Shown here in pieces: positions 58,988-64,000 of a stretch of 64,000 nt of DNA. The stretch covers positions 1 to 64,000 of the forward strand of contig JBGSSF010000020.1 of assembly GCA_041737175.1 (NCBI GenBank), written 5' to 3'. This stretch comes from UBA5072 sp041737175 (GTDB taxonomy: Bacteria; Bacteroidota; Bacteroidia; Bacteroidales; UBA10428). Numbering within the stretch: position 1 is the first letter of the stretch; every line of letters starts with the position of its first letter. The notes under the pieces were generated by a model. It was not told where the DNA came from. It did no database searches and saw nothing but the letters and a program-made list of their open reading frames with translations. Position numbers and translations under genes: made by a program.

Positions 58988-59043
58988 TAGGATTGCGGGA
59001 AATAATTTCTTACTGTTTATCCTAAAATGATCAATAATTCTCC

Positions 59044-59799
59044 ATGGAGCAGATAAAAAAAGGACTACCCAGTTTTATTACATCCCTGGGACTGATTATG
59101 GGTTGCATTTCTGTTGTGATATCCGTTTCACGCGGTGATCTTAATCTGGCCGGTTATTTTATCCTTGCAGCGGCTTTTTTCGATTTCATGGACGGTTTTG
59201 CTGCCCGAAGTTTAAATGCTATTTCTGCTTTTGGCAAGCAACTTGATTCCCTGGCTGATGTTGTCAGTTTCGGCGTAGCTCCCGCCATGATACTTTACCG
59301 GCTTATTCTTCTTTCGTATGTCAGCAGCTCAACCGGTTCTGATTATGATGTGATGAATCCCACCTTCGGGCAATCCGTCATTCTTTACAGTTCATTCCTG
59401 GTTACTGTTTTTTCAGCGCTGAGGCTTGCAAAATTCAACCTCGATTCGGAGCAGGTAAAAAGCTTTAAAGGATTGGCAACACCAGCCAACGCTATTTTCA
59501 TTGCTGCCCTGGGTTTCATTGCAGAAAGCAGTCATGCGTTTCCTTTTGCCAGTCTGACTTTCAACAGGTATTTCCTTCTGGCCATTGTTATACTATCCTG
59601 CTATCTTCTGGTATCCAATATCAGGATGTTCTCCCTTAAGTTCTCCGATTATGGAATCCGGGGAAACTTCCTACGGTATTTATTTCTGCTCTTTGCGGCA
59701 GTGTTGATAGTGGTGCATGGACTTCCGGGCCTGGCTCCGGCTATTGTCATGTATATTATCCTGTCGCTGGTGAACAACTGGTTTGTGAAAATGCAATAA
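59044..59799 (+). CDS. pssA: CDP-diacylglycerol--serine O-phosphatidyltransferase
   Basis: A 251-residue CDP-alcohol phosphatidyltransferase with about six to seven membrane helices. The catalytic motif D(x2)DG(x2)AR(x8)G(x3)D(x3)D is complete: D47, D50, G51, A54, R55, G64, D68 and D72. It makes phosphatidylserine, precursor of phosphatidylethanolamine; no psd gene is in the window. Rightward and monocistronic, it converges on the cytochrome bd operon. Confidence 0.93.
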   Translation: MEQIKKGLPSFITSLGLIMGCISVVISVSRGDLNLAGYFILAAAFFDFMDGFAARSLNAISAFGKQLDSLADVVSFGVAPAMILYRLILLSYVSSSTGSDYDVMNPTFGQSVILYSSFLVTVFSALRLAKFNLDSEQVKSFKGLATPANAIFIAALGFIAESSHAFPFASLTFNRYFLLAIVILSCYLLVSNIRMFSLKFSDYGIRGNFLRYLFLLFAAVLIVVHGLPGLAPAIVMYIILSLVNNWFVKMQ

Positions 59800-59827
59800 T
59801 ACCAGCGCTGTCCATTGAATATCCTTA

Positions 59828-59950
59828 TCAGGTTTCCCCAGTCTTTTCCTGCTTATTCTCATAATAGTCGAGTGCAAACCTGACTGCGAACCAGCATATG
59901 ATGATAACCACCGGCCAGCTGAGCAAAAGGAGAATTGACGAGGTATACAT
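59828..59950 (-). CDS. CydX-like small subunit candidate of cytochrome bd
   Basis: A 40-residue ORF 19 bases after cydB in the same direction: MYTSSILLLLSWPVVIIICW, then FAVRFALDYYENKQEKTGET. One membrane helix followed by a short charged tail matches the size and layout of CydX/CydS/YbgT-type subunits that stabilise cytochrome bd. The sequence is not close to E. coli CydX; the call rests on position, size and topology. It is too short for standard gene finders and is easily missed. Confidence 0.7.
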   Translation of the reverse strand: MYTSSILLLLSWPVVIIICWFAVRFALDYYENKQEKTGET

Positions 59951-59969
59951 AGCAAACTAGAATTAGTGG

Positions 59970-61127
59970 TTAATAAACATGAGATTCTGACCGGATTTCA
60001 TCCTCGCTGATCTTTGTACGGTTCATGGATCGCCAGGCGTAAAAGATGTAAGCCACAACAAAAGGTATCAGCAAGGATACATAACTCATGGCGACGAGGG
60101 TATATCTGCTGGATGAACTGTTTATAATGGTGAGAGAACTTTGCAAATCGAAGGTTGAGGGGTAATAGGCTGTATGGTTGTATCCGGCCAGCAGGAAAAG
60201 GCTGAACACAAACAGGATGGTCCCGGTACCGGAAAACCATATACCTTTGCCGTATCCTCCTGTTACAAGGGTTTTAATAATGCCGAAAAGCACCAGCAGG
60301 ATTCCCGCCAGGAAAAGAACAGCCACTGCAGGCATCTGAATCAGATTATGCATGTATTTGAAATTCTCATAATATACGATTCCTGATGTCGTATCCACTG
60401 CAAATCCTTTACGGGTAAGAAGGATAATCACGAATGTAAGAAATACCACAAGAAAGGGTATGGTATTTCTCAGCAGGGATTTTGCCGCTCTCTCTTGTAT
60501 GGCTTCATGCTGAACATTGTTTATGAAATAAAGAACTGCGAGGATACGGGCCAGGAAGAAAACAGATAGTCCAAGGGAAAGATTGTGGATATTCAGCGCT
60601 GCTTCGAGCCCGTGGTAGGGTGTCTCCCACCTGGAAATCACCGGATCGCTCACGTTGGTGATGTTTTTAAAATCGATGCTGAAGGATGAGCCTGTGAAGA
60701 ACGTGGCCACGGCCGTGCCCAGCAGGATGGTTCCCAGGGCGCCGTTGATGTACAGGAAAGTTTCGAAAGTGCGGGGACCGAAGACATTGGCCGGTTTTGA
60801 CCGATATTCATAGGACACAGCCTGCAGGACAAAACAGAAAAGAATGAGCATCCAAACCCAGTAGGCGCCACCGAAACTTGTGGAATAGAACAAAGGGAAA
60901 GATGCAAAAAATGCGCCGCCGAAAGTCACCAGCGTTGTAAAGGTAAACTCCCACTTTCGTCCCAATGAATTCACCAGGAGGGTGCGTTCAGTCTCATTTT
61001 TACCAAGGGCATAAATGAGGGTTTGTCCGCCCTGTACAAACAGCAAAAAAACAAGCAGTGCGCCCAGCAGCGAGATGATCGCCCACCAGTAATGCTGCAA
61101 AGCAAAATAGGATAAAGATTCAAACAT
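59970..61127 (-). CDS. cydB: Cytochrome bd ubiquinol oxidase subunit II
   Basis: A 385-residue membrane protein with eight to nine helices. CydB features include AIISLLGALLVFLLFVQGGQ near the start, WEFTFTTLVTFGGAFFASFP, NVFGPRTFETFLYINGALGT and LFLLAGYNHTAYYPSTFDLQ. It starts 8 bases after cydA and completes the quinol oxidase core with it. It is followed by a CydX-like ORF. Confidence 0.94.
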   Translation of the reverse strand: MFESLSYFALQHYWWAIISLLGALLVFLLFVQGGQTLIYALGKNETERTLLVNSLGRKWEFTFTTLVTFGGAFFASFPLFYSTSFGGAYWVWMLILFCFVLQAVSYEYRSKPANVFGPRTFETFLYINGALGTILLGTAVATFFTGSSFSIDFKNITNVSDPVISRWETPYHGLEAALNIHNLSLGLSVFFLARILAVLYFINNVQHEAIQERAAKSLLRNTIPFLVVFLTFVIILLTRKGFAVDTTSGIVYYENFKYMHNLIQMPAVAVLFLAGILLVLFGIIKTLVTGGYGKGIWFSGTGTILFVFSLFLLAGYNHTAYYPSTFDLQSSLTIINSSSSRYTLVAMSYVSLLIPFVVAYIFYAWRSMNRTKISEDEIRSESHVY

Positions 61128-61135
61128 ATTCCTCT

Positions 61136-62689
61136 TTATTTAGGTCCGTTTTTAATTTGTCTGAACATGATATTCAGTTCAGCGATCAGCAATGCGGTAA
61201 AAAGAATGGCAAAAAGAAAAAAGGTTATCTGAACCGAGGTTGTATTGATATGCGAAACGGCTGCCATGGTGGGCAGGAGATCCTGGATCACCCAGGGTTG
61301 CCTTCCCATTTCCGCCAATACCCATCCGGCCTGGGAGGCGAGATAGGCAAGGGGGATGGTGAAAACAGACAACCATAGCAAGAACCTACTGGATCCAATT
61401 TTATTTCTGAAGAGGGATACCAATATCAGGAAAAGCAAAAGGAGAAAGAAAAATCCCAGAGTCACCATGATGTGAAAACTATAAAAAGCAACCGGGACAT
61501 TCGGAATTACGCTATTCGGGTCATCCAGGAAGCCATATCCGAAATAGCGGAAAAAGTCGTTCATGAATTCTTCGCTGGTGAATTTGTCTTTCAACTGTTC
61601 ATAGGCAGCCATATCGCCGTTGTCACGTGCAGTTTTAAGTTGCGCCATAGATTCCCGTGCAATCCTGCCCCGGTCTATCTTTTCTGCAACGGATAGGATT
61701 CCCTGTTCAGGATTTCCGTCGACCAGGTCGTTAACTCCGGGAACAAAGGAATCGAATTTACCGAAGGCCAGTAGTGAAAGAAATTTTGGAATTTCAATCT
61801 TAAAGGCAAGCTTTTTGGTATTGCGGGTGGTCGTATCTGCGGGATCGTCAGATAAGAAACCGATGACCATCAGCCCGGCTCCTTCCTTGCCATTGTATAG
61901 CCCTTCCATGGCTGACAGTTTCATGGGCTGAACCTCGGCAACCTGCTTGGCAGAGCCATCTCCGGTATAGATCAGCATAAGGGACGAGATCAAACCAAAA
62001 ATCCCGGCAACCAGTATACTGCGCTTGGCCAACAAATGCTCCCTGTTTTTAAGCAGGTACCAGGAGCTTACGCCAACCACAAACAGTGCCGCCAGCACAT
62101 ATCCGGATGTGATGGTATGAAGGAATTTATTTACTGCAACAGGAGACAGAAAAACCTCCCAGAAATTTAACATTTCATTCCGTGCCGTATCGGGATTAAA
62201 GTGCATGCCTACCGGTTTCTGCATCCACGCATTGGCAACTAGTATCCACAAAGCAGATAGATTTGAGCCGAAAGCAACCAGCCAGGTTGAGATCAGGTGG
62301 GATTTTTTACTGACTTTATTCCATCCAAAAAACATGACTGCAATAAAAGTGGATTCCAGGAAAAATGCCATGATTCCTTCAATGGCAAGGGGAGCTCCGA
62401 AAATGTCCCCGACAAACCAGGAATAATTGGACCAGTTGGTTCCGAATTCAAATTCAAGTATGATGCCGGTAGCTACACCAATGGCAAAATTTATCCCGAA
62501 AAGAGTCATCCAGAACTTGGTGATTCTTTTCCATTCTTCATTGCCCGTTCGCACATATAATGATTCCATTATGGCGATTATAAAGGACAATCCGAGGGTC
62601 AACGGGACAAATATCCAATGATACATGGCGGTGAGTGCAAATTGCCCGCGCGACCAGTTAACCAAAGAGAAATCGATGTTTTCAAACAT
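61136..62689 (-). CDS. cydA: Cytochrome bd ubiquinol oxidase subunit I
   Basis: A 517-residue protein. The haem d/b ligand region is FALTAMYHWIFVPLTLGLSF (His24). NKFLHTITSGYVLAALFVVG holds the second haem-ligand His, and MVTLGFFFLLLLFLILVSLF holds the Met ligand. GWVLAEMGRQPWVIQDLLPT is the conserved GRQPW element. The Q-loop is of moderate length. It reduces oxygen to water with high affinity at the inner membrane, giving oxygen tolerance and microaerobic respiration. Its start is 2 bases after the DUF4492 stop. Confidence 0.96.
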   Translation of the reverse strand: MFENIDFSLVNWSRGQFALTAMYHWIFVPLTLGLSFIIAIMESLYVRTGNEEWKRITKFWMTLFGINFAIGVATGIILEFEFGTNWSNYSWFVGDIFGAPLAIEGIMAFFLESTFIAVMFFGWNKVSKKSHLISTWLVAFGSNLSALWILVANAWMQKPVGMHFNPDTARNEMLNFWEVFLSPVAVNKFLHTITSGYVLAALFVVGVSSWYLLKNREHLLAKRSILVAGIFGLISSLMLIYTGDGSAKQVAEVQPMKLSAMEGLYNGKEGAGLMVIGFLSDDPADTTTRNTKKLAFKIEIPKFLSLLAFGKFDSFVPGVNDLVDGNPEQGILSVAEKIDRGRIARESMAQLKTARDNGDMAAYEQLKDKFTSEEFMNDFFRYFGYGFLDDPNSVIPNVPVAFYSFHIMVTLGFFFLLLLFLILVSLFRNKIGSSRFLLWLSVFTIPLAYLASQAGWVLAEMGRQPWVIQDLLPTMAAVSHINTTSVQITFFLFAILFTALLIAELNIMFRQIKNGPK

Positions 62690-62691
62690 AG

Positions 62692-62919
62692 TTATCGGGG
62701 TTTTACCAACTGCTCAATTACATAATCTCCTCTTTCCCTGTCGTTTTTGAAATTAACCTTCAGGATGTCCGGGAAAAAGAAAATTTTCAGGATGAAAAAC
62801 ATTATGAAAAGTTTAATGAGGATAATGATCCATAACTTTTTTCCTACCGTCATATCACGGAAGCCCTCATAATAAAAACGAAAGATCTTATGGAAAACAG
62901 ACCGGCTCAATGCAATCAT
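62692..62919 (-). CDS. DUF4492 small membrane protein upstream of cydA
   Basis: A 75-residue protein. An amphipathic N-terminus with FRFYYEGFRDMTVGKKLW is followed by one long helix (IIILIKLFIMFFILKIFFFP) and a short polar tail. This matches the DUF4492 family that precedes cydAB in Bacteroidota. It may help assemble the oxidase. It is the first gene of the operon and is 2 bases from cydA. Confidence 0.9.
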   Translation of the reverse strand: MIALSRSVFHKIFRFYYEGFRDMTVGKKLWIIILIKLFIMFFILKIFFFPDILKVNFKNDRERGDYVIEQLVKPR

Positions 62920-62932
62920 CTATTGATCTATA

Positions 62933-62965
62933 TAAAGATATAAATTTAATTTATTTTTGCACAAA
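62933..62965 (-). promoter_or_regulatory. Candidate promoter of the cyd operon
   Basis: On the minus strand TTTG (62962-62965), a 21-base AT-rich spacer and TATCTTTA (62933-62940) fit the Bacteroidota TTTG-N19-21-TAnnTTTG promoter with one change in the last base. The -7 box lies 13 bases before the DUF4492 ATG. Confidence 0.5.
62952..62959 (+). promoter_or_regulatory. Candidate -7 box of the flavodiiron gene
   Basis: TATTTTTG matches TAnnTTTG, 17 bases before the ATG at 62977. It overlaps the cyd promoter spacer, so the two divergent promoters occupy the same DNA. Confidence 0.45.
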
Positions 62966-62976
62966 CCAATTGCTTT

Positions 62977-64000
62977 ATGGAAATAATGAAAGACGATCAA
63001 GTATTAAGCATCTTAAAAGATGTCAGCTGGATCGGGATTTTGGACAAAAGTATCGTCACCTTTGATATTGTGATGGAGACCAGGGAAGGCACAACTTATA
63101 ATTCCTATTTCATTGATGCCGATAAGAAAGTGGTCATTGACACAGTCAAGGAAAGCTTCCATGACGTTTATCTCAGCAAACTCACGCGTGTAACAGATCC
63201 GTCGAAAATCGATTACATTGTGGTTACACATACTGAACCCGATCATTCAGGTTGTGTGAAGCACCTTCTCGACCTGGCGCCTAAAGCAGTTGTATATGGA
63301 AGCAGGCAGGCGATCAATTATCTTCAGGACATGGTGAACCGGCCCTTTGAATTTGTTGCTGTAAAGGATGGCGATTTACTTGATCTCGGGAATAAGACCA
63401 TCCGGTTTATTTCTGCTCCGAATCTTCACTGGCCTGATTCGATATTTGCATACCTGCAGGATGATAAATTGTTGTTCACCTGCGATTCTTTCGGCGCACA
63501 TTGCTGCCGCGAGGCCATGTTTGATGACTTGGTGGGAGATTACGGAGACTCCTTCAGGTATTATTTTGACGTTATCCTGAAGCCATTCAGCAGTTTCATG
63601 ATCAAGGCCATTGAAAAAATCAGGCCACTGGAGATAGTGGCCGTTTGTCCCGGACATGGACCTATCCTGCGTTCAACCTGGAAAGAAAAAGTGAGTCTTT
63701 CCGAGAAGTATGCCGAGCAATACCTGGCAGATTCACTTTGCAGGGATAACAACATTCTGATCACTTATGTTTCCGCTTATGGCTATACAAAACAAATGGC
63801 TGAAGCAATAGCCACAGGCATTCGAGAGGTTGTGGATTTTTCTATCAACCTGGTAGATATTGAAAATATATTGTTGGGTGATCTTGAAGAATTGATAGTT
63901 CGCAGTAAATCGCTGCTGATCGGGTCACCTACAATCAATCAGAATACCTTGTTGCCGGTATACCGGATGTTCGCTGTTATCAATCCTATCCGGGACAGGG
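62977..64000 (+). CDS. Flavodiiron protein, A-type flavoprotein FprA family (3' truncated)
   Basis: The frame is open to the window end; 341 codons are visible. The metallo-beta-lactamase-like domain has a complete diiron site: H85-x-E87-x-D89-H90 (THTEPDH), H151, D170 and H227 (CPGHGP). A flavodoxin-like domain begins near residue 262 (ILITYVSAYGYTKQMAEAIA) and is cut. The core enzyme reduces NO or O2 to protect the cell; the choice cannot be told here, nor whether C-terminal rubredoxin is present. It is divergent from the cyd operon with overlapping promoters, suggesting a shared oxygen/NO response. Confidence 0.93.
   Translation, partial: MEIMKDDQVLSILKDVSWIGILDKSIVTFDIVMETREGTTYNSYFIDADKKVVIDTVKESFHDVYLSKLTRVTDPSKIDYIVVTHTEPDHSGCVKHLLDLAPKAVVYGSRQAINYLQDMVNRPFEFVAVKDGDLLDLGNKTIRFISAPNLHWPDSIFAYLQDDKLLFTCDSFGAHCCREAMFDDLVGDYGDSFRYYFDVILKPFSSFMIKAIEKIRPLEIVAVCPGHGPILRSTWKEKVSLSEKYAEQYLADSLCRDNNILITYVSAYGYTKQMAEAIATGIREVVDFSINLVDIENILLGDLEELIVRSKSLLIGSPTINQNTLLPVYRMFAVINPIRDR

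Noticed and set aside
1..64000. tRNA, rRNA, riboswitch or CRISPR array
   Set aside because: None recognisable by eye in the intergenic regions; a covariance search could still find one.

Overview
The window reads as chromosomal DNA of a free-living or environmental Bacteroidota, probably of the Bacteroidales/Marinilabiliales type. Four things support this. A Por-secretion (type IX) C-terminal sorting domain ends the 950-residue protein at 15429-18281. Many short SPII lipoproteins and outer-membrane barrels are present. TAnnTTTG promoter boxes lie upstream of several genes. Several gene orders are typical of the phylum: DUF4492-cydA-cydB, and parA-parB-DUF5683-LysM lytic transglycosylase. No rRNA, tRNA, CRISPR array, phage or intact transposase was seen. 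Both window ends cut genes: an ABC transporter at the left and a flavodiiron protein at the right.

Layout. 1-3931: an AT-rich two-gene operon, an ABCG-like fused ABC transporter followed by a HAMP/SpoIIE-type phosphatase. 4006-15282: dispersed housekeeping and envelope genes, namely a stand-alone SpoT-like HD hydrolase, a beta-lactamase-fold hydrolase, an LytTR regulator, a bifunctional class A penicillin-binding protein, an SNase lipoprotein, an ACT protein, beta-propeller lipoproteins and NudC. 15429-32506: secreted and accessory genes, including a T9SS-exported GloVer-repeat protein, a DUF4143 ATPase behind two TTTGCG palindromes, pirin, DUF1080 and GH16 hydrolases, an ECF sigma factor with a small membrane partner, and YhhN. 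32540-39732: thioredoxin-like lipoprotein, grpE-dnaJ, a NatAB-like ABC exporter, Ppx/GppA and a sigma-54 activator without a DNA-binding domain.

39737-53138 is a surface-glycan region. It holds several GT-C type membrane glycosyltransferases, a GT2 polyprenyl-phosphate glycosyltransferase, a SAM methyltransferase, an MBOAT acyltransferase and two SGNH hydrolases, most of them in one tightly packed leftward operon. 53204-57091 carries the envelope and chromosome segregation genes mltD-like, DUF5683, parB and parA. An AT-rich intergenic region with DnaA-box-like 9-mers lies upstream of parA. 57357-64000 holds a glutaminyl cyclase-like lipoprotein, an HAD hydrolase, pssA, a cytochrome bd operon (DUF4492, cydA, cydB and a 40-residue CydX-like ORF) and a divergent flavodiiron gene, which together form an oxygen/NO handling locus.

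The most unusual signal is a set of short tandem repeats with 7- or 8-bp units. They have different sequences but almost all sit at, or run through, the stop codons of genes (7388, 20445, 21608, 24044, 24113, 25117, 26146, 37415, 50348). A second repeat class consists of hairpins with 3-nt loops, including a 200-bp element bounded by perfect 23-bp inverted repeats (12644-12843) and a 145-bp long inverted repeat (27144-27288).
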